A stretch of DNA of 5,967 bases from Alphaproteobacteria bacterium. Its GTDB lineage: Bacteria > Pseudomonadota > Alphaproteobacteria > Rhodobacterales > Rhodobacteraceae. Every line of letters starts with the position of its first letter. The first letter of the stretch is position 1. The position numbers and the translations under genes are program-made. The stretch covers positions 1 through 5,967 of the forward strand of contig JAURMY010000141.1 of the NCBI GenBank assembly GCA_030830465.1, written 5' to 3'. The notes beneath the pieces were generated by a model. The model saw nothing but the letters and a program-made list of their open reading frames with translations, was not told the origin of the DNA and did no database searches. This document shows, in pieces, positions 1-5,647 of this stretch.

Positions 1-575
1 ACAAATGCACCACGGATTGCTCGGCTTGTGTGTCGGCCTGTTCCAGGGAACACGGCTGGAAATTGCCGGTTGAGAACCCCGAAACCGATGCGCAATGGAT
101 CCGCAAAGTCGACATTCGTGACCTGTTGACCGGCAAGGAAAGCAGCCTGCCGGTGATGTGCCAGCATTGCGAAGACGCGCCCTGTGTGGATGTGTGCCCG
201 ACAGGGGCCAGCTTTAAGCGCGCGGACGGGATCGTTCTGGTCGATAAACACGCCTGTATCGGCTGCCGCTATTGCATGATGGCCTGTCCTTACAAGGCGC
301 GTTCCTTCATCCATGAACCGCTGACCGACCAGAAAACCACGGCACCGCGCGGCAAAGGTACGGTCGAAAGCTGTACTCTGTGTGTGCACAAGGTTGATGC
401 CGGCGGCACGCCTGCCTGTGTCGAGGCCTGCAATACCACCGGCAACGGAGCGATGCTGTTTGGTGATCTGAATGACCCGGACAGCGACATTGCCAAGGCG
501 TTGAAAGCCTATCCTTCGGTCGCGTTGCGGGCTGATCTGGGGCTGAACCCGGGCGTGCGCTACGCCAATTTGTGA
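1..575 (+). CDS. dsrO: DsrO, iron-sulfur subunit of the DsrMKJOP complex (5' end missing)
   Basis: This is the C-terminal part of a ferredoxin-like subunit that carries electrons between the membrane quinone pool (through DsrP) and the rest of DsrMKJOP, on the periplasmic face in known systems. The frame is open from base 3 and ends with TGA at 573-575. Four cysteine groups are visible. They are CTTDCSACVSAC at about 6-41, CxxCx4CxxxC at 159-197, CxxCxxCxxxC at 255-287, and CxxCx11CxxxC at 372-431. This fits four [4Fe-4S] clusters as in the DmsB/NrfC/DsrO family. The expected Tat signal peptide would lie upstream of the window. The family fold alone would also fit SoeB, TtrB or PsrB. The DsrO call rests on the order dsrO-dsrP-dsrN, which matches the Allochromatium vinosum dsr operon apart from the one gene inserted before dsrN. 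An internal GTG at 30 is not a plausible start because it would cut through the first cysteine group. Confidence 0.82.
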   Translation, partial: KCTTDCSACVSACSREHGWKLPVENPETDAQWIRKVDIRDLLTGKESSLPVMCQHCEDAPCVDVCPTGASFKRADGIVLVDKHACIGCRYCMMACPYKARSFIHEPLTDQKTTAPRGKGTVESCTLCVHKVDAGGTPACVEACNTTGNGAMLFGDLNDPDSDIAKALKAYPSVALRADLGLNPGVRYANL

Positions 576-580
576 AGGGG
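575..580 (+). promoter_or_regulatory. Ribosome binding site that sets the dsrP start
   Basis: AAGGGG lies six bases before the ATG at 587 and overlaps the last base of the dsrO stop codon. It favours the ATG over the upstream GTG at 572 and suggests translational coupling with dsrO. Confidence 0.6.
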
Positions 581-586
581 CCGGAA

Positions 587-1789
587 ATGGAACGCACCAT
601 CTATCGTGAAATTCCCGCGAACCGCGCGGTTCTGCAACTGGCGGCCCTGCTGGGCGCGTTCCTGCTGGCCGCTGCCGGGTCGTGGTTTTACATTGAACAT
701 CACGGCCATGTTGTCACCGGCATGACCAACCAGATCGTTTGGGGTCTGCCGCATGTGTTTGCGATTTTCCTGATCGTGGCGGCTTCGGGGGCGTTGAACG
801 TGGCCTCGATCGCCAGCGTGTTCGGAAAGACACCCTATAAGCCGATGGCGCGGCTTTCGGGCCTTTTGGCGCTGTCGCTGCTGGCGGGCGGTCTGGCGGT
901 TCTGGTGTTGGATCTTGGCCGGCCCGAACGGCTGATCGTGGCGATGACCAAGTATAATTTCAGCTCGATCTTTGCCTGGAACATCTATCTTTATAACGGG
1001 TTCTTCGCGGTGGTGGGGGTTTACCTATTTGTGCAGATGTCGCGCTCCATGCCCTATTCCGTTGTCCGGGTTGCGGGTTTTGTCGCCTTTGTCTGGCGCT
1101 TGGCGCTGACCACCGGGACCGGCTCGATCTTTGGCTGGCTGGTGGCGCGCTCGGCCTATCAGTCGGCGGTGATGGCACCCTTGTTTATCGTCATGTCCTT
1201 TGCTTTTGGACTGGCTGTGTTCATTCTGGTTGTGACCGGTGTTTGCCGAATGACCGGCCGGCCCTTCGGCAACGGCCTGCTGAACCGGTTGGGCCGGCTG
1301 CTGGGGATTTTCGCGGCGCTTGTCCTTTATTTTACCGCCGTTCAGCACATGACCAGCCTTTACTGGGCCAAGGACGGGGGCGTGAAGAACTTCATCCTTT
1401 ATGACGGCGGTATTTACACGCTGTTGTTCTGGGTCGGTCAGGTGGTGATCGGCGGGCTGATACCGCTGGCGCTGGTGTTTCATCCGACCGGCGGGGTCAA
1501 GCCCGCATCAACCATCGTTGCCTCGGTTCTGGTGGTTCTGGGCGGACTGGCACAGCTTTATGTGATCGTGATTGGCGGGCAGGCTTTTCCGCTGGAGATT
1601 TTCCCGGGCCATGTCGCCAGCAGCAGCTTTTATGACGGGCAGATCAACACCTATAACCCCACCTATCTTGAGGCCCTGCTGGGCCTTGGCGGCGTGGCGC
1701 TGGCGCTTGGTCTGGCCGGGTTTGGTATGAAGGTTCTGCGTGTTCTGCCCACCAATCTTTCGGATGGAAATGTCGGCCTGACCGGCTGA
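587..1789 (+). CDS. dsrP: DsrP, NrfD-family integral membrane subunit of DsrMKJOP
   Basis: A 400-residue polytopic membrane protein of the NrfD/PsrC family, the predicted quinol-interacting subunit that pairs with DsrO. About ten hydrophobic segments can be read, near residues 15-36, 52-78, 90-110, 128-150, 158-187, 195-219, 237-255, 277-299, 309-331 and 360-384. The LDLGRPER motif at about 108-115 is typical of NrfD proteins. The length and ten-helix pattern fit DsrP better than the shorter, eight-helix PsrC/SoeC-type anchors. The ATG at 587 is chosen as start because AAGGGG lies six bases before it. An upstream in-frame GTG at 572 would overlap the dsrO stop and has no comparable ribosome site. 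dsrO ends 11 bases upstream, so the two are probably translated from one mRNA. The function is inferred from family and context; the quinone site itself cannot be seen. Confidence 0.85.
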   Translation: MERTIYREIPANRAVLQLAALLGAFLLAAAGSWFYIEHHGHVVTGMTNQIVWGLPHVFAIFLIVAASGALNVASIASVFGKTPYKPMARLSGLLALSLLAGGLAVLVLDLGRPERLIVAMTKYNFSSIFAWNIYLYNGFFAVVGVYLFVQMSRSMPYSVVRVAGFVAFVWRLALTTGTGSIFGWLVARSAYQSAVMAPLFIVMSFAFGLAVFILVVTGVCRMTGRPFGNGLLNRLGRLLGIFAALVLYFTAVQHMTSLYWAKDGGVKNFILYDGGIYTLLFWVGQVVIGGLIPLALVFHPTGGVKPASTIVASVLVVLGGLAQLYVIVIGGQAFPLEIFPGHVASSSFYDGQINTYNPTYLEALLGLGGVALALGLAGFGMKVLRVLPTNLSDGNVGLTG

Positions 1790-1809
1790 ACCTTCCAACC
1801 CTCGCTTTC

Positions 1810-1814
1810 AAGGA
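1810..1814 (+). promoter_or_regulatory. Ribosome binding site for the GTG start at 1822
   Basis: AAGGA with a seven-base spacer supports the GTG start of the TrpD2/YbiB-like gene. No in-frame ATG lies close by, and the protein aligns with the family from its first residues. Confidence 0.5.
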
Positions 1815-1821
1815 TCACCCC

Positions 1822-2826
1822 GTGGAACCGCATCCCTTTTCACGCTTCGTTGCCATTCTGGGACGGGGTAAAACCAAACAGCGCCACCTGACGCTGGAAG
1901 AAGCGCGCGAGTCGATGGCGTTGATCCTGGCCGGTGACGCCACGCCCGAGCAGATCGGTGCCTTTCTGATGCTGCTGCGCCTGAAAGAAGAAGCGCCCGA
2001 GGAAATCGCAGGTTTCACCCTTGGCACAAGGCAAGGCATGGACAGGCCCGCAAACCTGCCAAAGGTGGATATCGACTGGTCGTCTTATGCCGGAAAGCGC
2101 ATCCAATTGCCGTGGTTCTTGCTGTCGGCGCTGGCCATGGCGGGGGCGGGATACAAGGTGTTCATGCATGGAACTGACGGGCATACCGCCGGTCGGGTTT
2201 ACACCAGGGACACGCTGGAACATCTGGGCGTTCCGACGGCGGGCAGTCTGACTGAGGCGGCGGACCATCTGGCCCAGCGCAATTTCGCCTATACGCCGCT
2301 TGCGGTTCTCAGCCCCAAATTGCAGGACCTGATCGACTTGCGCCCCCTGTTCGGCCTGCGCTCGCCGGTTCATTCCTTTTCGCGGATGCTGAACCCGTTT
2401 GACGCGCCAGTCATGTTGCAGGGCATTTTCCATCGCGGGTTCATGGATGTTCACTCCGGTGCCGCGATGCTGCTGAACCAGCCGCATATGGCGGTGTTTC
2501 GCGGCGAAGGCGGCGAATTTGAACGCCGCCCCAACAAACCGACACCGGTCTGGACCACTGCCGGACCGAATGGCCCGTTTGATGAGACCTGGCCGGCGCT
2601 TTTGCCTGAACCGCATCAGGCTCCCGATCTGGAAATGGATATTTCCAGCCTGATCGCCGTGTGGCGCGGACAGAAAATGGATGACTATGCCGCAACCTCA
2701 ATCACCGGCACGATCGCGGTCGTGTTGAAAACCGCCGGTAAGGCCGATACGATTGCCGCGGCGCAGACCATGGCGGATGACCTGTGGGCCGGGCGTGACA
2801 AGGACTTTTTGCCATATAAAGGATAG
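1822..2826 (+). CDS. TrpD2/YbiB-like 'glycosyl transferase family' protein in the dsr operon
   Basis: A 334-residue protein with the fold pattern of anthranilate phosphoribosyltransferase (TrpD) and its paralogue TrpD2/YbiB. The N-terminal helical domain (residues 22-75, with LTLEEARESM and TPEQIGAFLMLLRLK) is typical of the family. A core segment with MHGTDGH (115-121) and LEHLGVP (132-138) aligns with the TrpD region around KHGN and LEALG. RGEGGE (227-232) sits where TrpD has VHGxGxDE. The TrpD PRPP-binding loop GTGGDG is not present; residues 86-97 read WSSYAGKRIQLP instead, so anthranilate phosphoribosyl transfer is unlikely. The start is GTG, with AAGGA seven bases upstream. It follows dsrP by 32 bases and precedes dsrN by 3 bases, so it is very likely cotranscribed with them. 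E. coli YbiB is reported to bind nucleic acids. The role here is unknown; a link to siroheme or DsrAB maturation is only a guess from position. Confidence 0.75.
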   Translation: MEPHPFSRFVAILGRGKTKQRHLTLEEARESMALILAGDATPEQIGAFLMLLRLKEEAPEEIAGFTLGTRQGMDRPANLPKVDIDWSSYAGKRIQLPWFLLSALAMAGAGYKVFMHGTDGHTAGRVYTRDTLEHLGVPTAGSLTEAADHLAQRNFAYTPLAVLSPKLQDLIDLRPLFGLRSPVHSFSRMLNPFDAPVMLQGIFHRGFMDVHSGAAMLLNQPHMAVFRGEGGEFERRPNKPTPVWTTAGPNGPFDETWPALLPEPHQAPDLEMDISSLIAVWRGQKMDDYAATSITGTIAVVLKTAGKADTIAAAQTMADDLWAGRDKDFLPYKG

Positions 2827-2829
2827 CAG

Positions 2830-4200
2830 ATGGCGGGCCGGTTTCTGATTGCGGCGGCGCATAAATCCTCGGGCAAGACCGTGATTTCAACCGGTTTGGC
2901 GGCGGCCTTTGCGGCCGCGGGCACTTCTGTTCAGACGTTCAAAAAGGGGCCGGACTATATTGATCCGATGTGGCTGAAGGCGGCCAGTGGGCGGCCCTGT
3001 TACAACCTTGATTTCAACACGATGGGGCATGGGGAACTGTGCGACCTGCTGGCCAGCCGCAGCGCGGGTGCCGATATTTCGATGATCGAGGCCAACAAGG
3101 GCCTGTTTGACGGGGTCAATCTGGACGGCAGCGATTCAAATGCGGCAATGGCCAAGATCACCAGGTCGCCCGTGGTTCTGGTGGTCGATACAAGCGGGAT
3201 GACAAGGGGCATCGCCCCCCTTCTGTTGGGGTATCAGGCCTTTGATCCAAAGGTTCGGATCGCGGGCGTCATCCTCAATAAGGTTGGCGGCGCGCGCCAC
3301 GAAGGCAAATTGCGGGCCGCGGTCGCGCATTACAGTGACCTGCCGGTTCTGGGCGCCATTGCGCGCGACGCCCGGCTGGAAATCGGCGAGCGGCATCTGG
3401 GACTGACGACCCCGGCGGAAACAGGTGCCTTGGCGCAACGCATCCGGGTGATCGGTGACATTGTCGCAAGTTCGGTCGATCTGCGCGCTTTACAGCAGAT
3501 TGCGGCAAGTGCCGGGCCTTTGGCTGCGGCCCCTTCGCAGGACCTGCCTTTCAGTGGTCCGCGGGTTCGGATCGGGATCGCGCAGGATACCGCGTTCGGG
3601 TTTTACTACCCCGATGATCTGGAAGCCTTTGCCCATGCCGGGGCCGATCTGATCCCGATTGACATGCTGAACGACCAAAGCCTGCCGCCGCTTGACGGTT
3701 TGTTCATTGGCGGCGGTTTTCCGGAAACCCAGATGCCGGCGCTTTCGGCGAACGGGGCGCTGCGCGCGCAACTGAAACAGGCGATTGAAAACGGACTGCC
3801 GACCTATGCGGAATGCGGCGGGTTGATGTATCTGTGTGACACGATGGTTTGGGGGGCGGATCGCCACCCGATGGTTGGCATCGTGCCCGGTGATGCGGTG
3901 ATGTATCCGCGCCCGCAGGGCAGGGGCTATGCCCGGTTCACCAACACCGAAGTCCATCCCTGGGCCGATCCGGGACAAGAGGTGAAGGCGCATGAATTTC
4001 ACTATGCTAAGGTTGAGGGCTTGCCCGACATCCAGCCCTATGGCCGCCGGATCAAACGCGGCGCGGGGATAGACGGGGTGAATGACGCGGTCATTCTGCA
4101 CAATCTGGTGGCCGGGTTCTGCCATCTGCGCAACAGCCGGGAAAACCCCTGGGTCCGGCGATTTGTGAATTTCGTGCGGTCAAAGAAAAACCCCGCCTGA
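2830..4200 (+). CDS. dsrN: DsrN, siroheme amidase (CbiA/CobB cobyrinate a,c-diamide synthase family)
   Basis: A 456-residue glutamine-dependent amidotransferase. In sulfur oxidisers DsrN amidates siroheme to the siroheme amide used by DsrAB. The N-terminal ATP-binding domain starts with HKSSGKT (11-17), followed by KKGPDYIDPMW (38-48), a substrate and nucleotide-site motif of the CbiA family, and EANKGLFDG (87-95). The C-terminal class I glutaminase-like domain begins near 245. It contains GGGFPE (294-299), the nucleophile Cys329 in YAECGGLMYL, HEFHY (388-392) and a likely catalytic His432 in AGFCHLRN. Length is normal for the family. The ATG is preceded by AAAGGA six bases upstream, inside the end of the previous gene. 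A corrin-pathway CobB/CbiA is the alternative, but no cob genes are seen and the neighbours are dsr genes. The final codons form part of a terminator hairpin. Confidence 0.87.
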   Translation: MAGRFLIAAAHKSSGKTVISTGLAAAFAAAGTSVQTFKKGPDYIDPMWLKAASGRPCYNLDFNTMGHGELCDLLASRSAGADISMIEANKGLFDGVNLDGSDSNAAMAKITRSPVVLVVDTSGMTRGIAPLLLGYQAFDPKVRIAGVILNKVGGARHEGKLRAAVAHYSDLPVLGAIARDARLEIGERHLGLTTPAETGALAQRIRVIGDIVASSVDLRALQQIAASAGPLAAAPSQDLPFSGPRVRIGIAQDTAFGFYYPDDLEAFAHAGADLIPIDMLNDQSLPPLDGLFIGGGFPETQMPALSANGALRAQLKQAIENGLPTYAECGGLMYLCDTMVWGADRHPMVGIVPGDAVMYPRPQGRGYARFTNTEVHPWADPGQEVKAHEFHYAKVEGLPDIQPYGRRIKRGAGIDGVNDAVILHNLVAGFCHLRNSRENPWVRRFVNFVRSKKNPA

Positions 4201-4215
4201 AACAGACGGGGTTTT
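4187..4215. terminator. Bidirectional intrinsic terminator between dsrN and tusA
   Basis: An inverted repeat pairs AAAACCCCG (4187-4195) with CGGGGTTTT (4207-4215). A C/A mismatch and three more pairs (CTG with CAG) close an AAA loop at 4200-4202. On the - strand the stem is followed by TTTTTCTTTG, a good U-tract for tusA, whose stop codon ends 22 bases before the stem. On the + strand only four T follow the stem's G run, so it may also stop dsrN transcripts, less efficiently. The dsrN TGA (4198-4200) lies inside the stem and loop. Confidence 0.85.
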
Positions 4216-4236
4216 GCACTTGCTTCACATTCAGGA

Positions 4237-4461
4237 TCAGTTGCGCTTGATCTCGAACTTGTAGATGTTGCCCTCGGTAGTCGAAGACACAAGGGTGTTG
4301 CCGGTCTGGTTGCAGAAGGCGGCAAAGTCAGCCACGGAACCCGGATCGGTCGAGCGGACTTCCAGAACTTCGCCCTGGGGAACGTCCTTCAGCGCCTTTT
4401 TTGCTTTCAGGATCGGCAGCGGGCAATTCAGACCCTCAGCGTTCAGTACATGTGCAGCCAT
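4237..4461 (-). CDS. tusA: TusA-family sulfurtransferase (sulfur carrier protein)
   Basis: A 74-residue TusA/SirA/YeeD-family protein. The family carries sulfur as a cysteine persulfide in the cytoplasm. In rDsr sulfur oxidisers TusA feeds sulfur towards DsrEFH and DsrC. The family signature is visible: LNCPLPILKAKKAL, with the CPxP motif and the active Cys13. The conserved core EVRSTDPGSVADF (34-46) and a C-terminal strand IYKFEIKRN follow. The length is normal. The ATG has GAAAGG eight bases upstream. It follows dsrE2 by 38 bases on the same strand and is probably the second gene of a dsrE2-tusA operon ending at the hairpin at 4187-4215. A second cysteine (Cys50) is not part of the family signature. 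Confidence 0.92.
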   Translation of the reverse strand: MAAHVLNAEGLNCPLPILKAKKALKDVPQGEVLEVRSTDPGSVADFAAFCNQTGNTLVSSTTEGNIYKFEIKRN

Positions 4462-4499
4462 TCGTTTTGCCTTTCATAAGTGTCTGACCGTCAGGTCAA

Positions 4500-5012
4500 T
4501 TAGATGTAAAGATTGATGTCGGATTTCGTTGCGATGTTGACCCACGTCGCGGCACCGCCGATTTCGATCCCGTCGATCATGTCCTTTTTGTCAAATTCAA
4601 ACAGGTCCATGGTCATCTGGCAACCGATCATCTGTACGTCAAGATCAACGGCGGCTTCGCGCAGATCGGGGATCGAGGCGACGCCCTTTTTCTTGATCAT
4701 GTTCTTCATCATCGTTGTGGCCATACGGTCCACGCCGGGGATGGCCGACACGATATTGGGCATCGACATATGCATCCCCATCATTGGCATCTGCATACCC
4801 GGATTGCCCAATGTCGAGATTTTCAGATCAAGGTCCTTTTTCAGCAGGCCAAGGCCGTAGAAGGTGAAGAACATCGATACTTTTACGTCCATCGCCGCAG
4901 CGGTGGTGGCCAGAATGAAGGGCGGATAGGCCCAGTCAAGCGTGCCCTTGGTCACGATGATGGACATGCTTTTGGCATTTTCCAGATCACCCGTATTCAC
5001 AGTATCCAGCAT
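4500..5012 (-). CDS. dsrE2: DsrE2 family protein (DsrE/DsrF-like sulfurtransferase)
   Basis: A 170-residue protein of the DsrE/F/H-like 'DrsE_2' group, persulfide-carrying proteins found with TusA, often with a rhodanese, in sulfur oxidisers. Visible features are the N-terminal strand SMSIIVTKGTLDWAYPPFIL (15-34), FFTFYGL (48-54), a methionine-rich loop (residues 73-84, six Met among twelve), IPGVDRMATTMM (91-102) and QMIGCQMTMDLF (127-138). The last contains the only cysteine, Cys131, in the conserved CQMTMD context expected to carry sulfur. The hydrophobic stretch 28-56 might suggest membrane association, but it also fits the buried fold. The start ATG has GGGAGG eight bases upstream, the best ribosome site in the window. 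It is the first gene of the - strand operon with tusA, divergent from arsR. Confidence 0.88.
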   Translation of the reverse strand: MLDTVNTGDLENAKSMSIIVTKGTLDWAYPPFILATTAAAMDVKVSMFFTFYGLGLLKKDLDLKISTLGNPGMQMPMMGMHMSMPNIVSAIPGVDRMATTMMKNMIKKKGVASIPDLREAAVDLDVQMIGCQMTMDLFEFDKKDMIDGIEIGGAATWVNIATKSDINLYI

Positions 5013-5052
5013 GTCTTGTTCCTCCCGACCGCTGTTGATCCATAGTTTTGCT

Positions 5053-5070
5053 TATTAGAATAAACGAATA
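5053..5070. promoter_or_regulatory. Putative ArsR/SqrR-type operator over the dsrE2 promoter
   Basis: The 18-base element has half-sites TATTA (5053-5057) and GAATA (5066-5070) separated by eight bases. It differs at one half-site base from a perfect TATTC-N8-GAATA palindrome. As I recall, the operator described for the persulfide-sensing repressor SqrR has the core ATTC-N8-GAAT. The site overlaps the proposed -10 and the start region of the dsrE2 promoter, where a bound repressor would block RNA polymerase. A direct GAATA repeat (5058 and 5066) and an AGAAT/ATTCT inverted repeat (5057-5061, 5076-5080) overlap it. Assigning the ArsR protein encoded at 5213 as the binder is an inference. Confidence 0.45.
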
Positions 5071-5093
5071 CTAAAATTCTGCGAAAACGTCAA
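5065..5093 (-). promoter_or_regulatory. Putative promoter of the dsrE2-tusA operon
   Basis: Reading the - strand, a -35 element TTGACG (5093-5088, five of six consensus bases) is followed after 17 bases by TATTCG (5070-5065), a weak -10. An alternative -10, TAGTAT (5072-5067), fits better but at only 15 bases. Transcription would start near 5058, leaving a leader of about 45 bases before the dsrE2 ATG. The region is clearly AT-rich compared with the genes around it. No start site has been measured. Confidence 0.45.
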
Positions 5094-5132
5094 GAAAACT
5101 ACACAGTTTGCACCCGTGTCAGTTCGGTTCAC

Positions 5133-5162
5133 TTGCAATAAGGCGAAATATTGTGCTGTAAA
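5133..5162 (+). promoter_or_regulatory. Putative promoter of the arsR-family gene
   Basis: A -35-like TTGCAA (5133-5138) is followed after 18 bases by TGTAAA (5157-5162). The -10 has a TG one base before it (5154-5155), giving an extended -10. The start would be near 5169, about 44 bases before the arsR ATG. Both hexamers are four-of-six matches, so the call is tentative. Confidence 0.35.
5136..5153. promoter_or_regulatory. Inverted repeat CAATA-N8-TATTG inside the arsR promoter
   Basis: CAATA (5136-5140) and TATTG (5149-5153) form a perfect five-base inverted repeat with an eight-base spacer. It lies between the proposed -35 and -10 of the arsR gene, so it could be an autoregulatory operator. 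The half-sites point the opposite way from the TATTC-N8-GAATA pattern at 5053-5070, so binding by the same repressor is not assured. Confidence 0.3.
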
Positions 5163-5175
5163 CGCTGAAAGATGG

Positions 5176-5190
5176 GCCTGCGAAGCAGGC
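5176..5190 (+). other. Stable mini-hairpin in the arsR leader
   Basis: GCCTGC and GCAGGC form a six-base-pair stem around a GAA loop. The centre is GCGAAGC, known as an unusually stable DNA mini-hairpin. There is no T-tract after it, so it is not a standard terminator. It ends 11 bases before the arsR ribosome site (AAAGG, 5202-5206). Confidence 0.45.
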
Positions 5191-5212
5191 TGTGTGGGGG
5201 TAAAGGCACAGA

Positions 5213-5524
5213 ATGGACATCGCTGAACTGAAGGAAAATGCGACCAAGGCCAGCGATATGCTGAAAGTCATGGCCAACCAGTCGCGGCTGATGATCTTGT
5301 GTCACCTTTTGGATGGCGAAAAAAACGTCCAACAATTGCAAGGACATGTCGGGCTGAGCCAGTCGGCGCTGTCCCAGCAATTGGCTATTTTGCGGGGTCA
5401 GAATCTGGTTGAAACCCGCCGCGAGGCGCAATCCGTCTTTTATTCGCTGGCAAGCCCGGAGGCCGAAACGCTGATCGGGACGCTTTATCAGATATATTGC
5501 GCCAAACCCGGAACATCCGCCTGA
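5213..5524 (+). CDS. ArsR/SmtB-family repressor, SqrR/BigR-type persulfide sensor
   Basis: A 103-residue winged-helix repressor. The recognition region is LSQSALSQQLAILRGQNLV (48-66), followed by the wing ETRREAQSVFYSL (67-79). It has just two cysteines, Cys30 (RLMILCHL) and Cys96 (YQIYCAK), 66 residues apart. This is the same spacing as Cys41 and Cys107 of Rhodobacter capsulatus SqrR, where a per- or polysulfide forms a bridge between them and releases DNA. The metal-binding ELCVCDL box of ArsR/SmtB metal sensors is absent. BigR, YgaV and the sulfur-oxidation regulators SoxR and sHdrR belong to the same type, so the exact symbol is left open. The ATG is preceded by AAAGG six bases upstream. 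The gene diverges from dsrE2-tusA and is followed by a YeeE/YedE transporter, which are the likely targets along with itself. Confidence 0.88.
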   Translation: MDIAELKENATKASDMLKVMANQSRLMILCHLLDGEKNVQQLQGHVGLSQSALSQQLAILRGQNLVETRREAQSVFYSLASPEAETLIGTLYQIYCAKPGTSA

Positions 5525-5584
5525 AATTATCAGCGTGGCATGTGGTTGATGAAATAATATATGCAAATGTTTGAAGATGTCTTG

Positions 5585-5604
5585 CCAAAGCGGCGGTGCT
5601 TCGG
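5585..5604 (+). other. Weak imperfect hairpin before the yeeE-like gene
   Basis: In the 123-base gap between arsR and the transporter, CCAAAGC (5585-5591) can pair with GCTTCGG (5598-5604) around a six-base loop, with one A/C mismatch. No T-tract follows, so termination is unlikely; it could be an mRNA-stabilising or chance element. No convincing promoter or operator was found in the rest of the gap, so readthrough from arsR is the simplest model. Confidence 0.25.
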
Positions 5605-5647
5605 AAATACTCACGCGAAATTGTAAAGACGAGCAGGGGACACTTTA

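Noticed and set aside
30..575. A complete gene starting at GTG 30
   Set aside because: The frame is open to the left edge and the first cysteine group starts before base 30, so this is the interior of a longer dsrO.
1025..1483. Long open frame on the - strand inside dsrP
   Set aside because: It is a shadow of the GC-rich coding strand; its composition (Gln, His, Arg rich) is low-complexity and it has no recognisable domain.
1..1789. SoeBC sulfite dehydrogenase or tetrathionate reductase subunits
   Set aside because: The fold fits, but the ten-helix anchor length and the following dsrN gene favour DsrO and DsrP.
1840..2616. 258-codon open frame on the - strand opposite the TrpD2-like gene
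   Set aside because: The + strand protein has clear family motifs, while the reverse frame is rich in Arg and Gln with no known pattern and no ribosome site noted.
4484..4498. Short palindrome CTGAC-C-GTCAG with an extra GTCA between dsrE2 and tusA
   Set aside because: The stem is only four to five pairs with no T-tract, so it is too weak to call a terminator or regulatory site.
4513..4860. + strand open frame opposite dsrE2
   Set aside because: The - strand DsrE2 protein carries conserved motifs and a strong ribosome site, so the + frame is a shadow.
5546..5559. FNR-like site starting TTGAT before the yeeE-like gene
   Set aside because: Only the first half-site is present; the bases after the four-base spacer are TAATA, not ATCAA.
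5129..5614. - strand open frame covering the arsR gene and its promoter
   Set aside because: The + strand ArsR protein matches its family over its full length and the reverse frame has no recognisable features.
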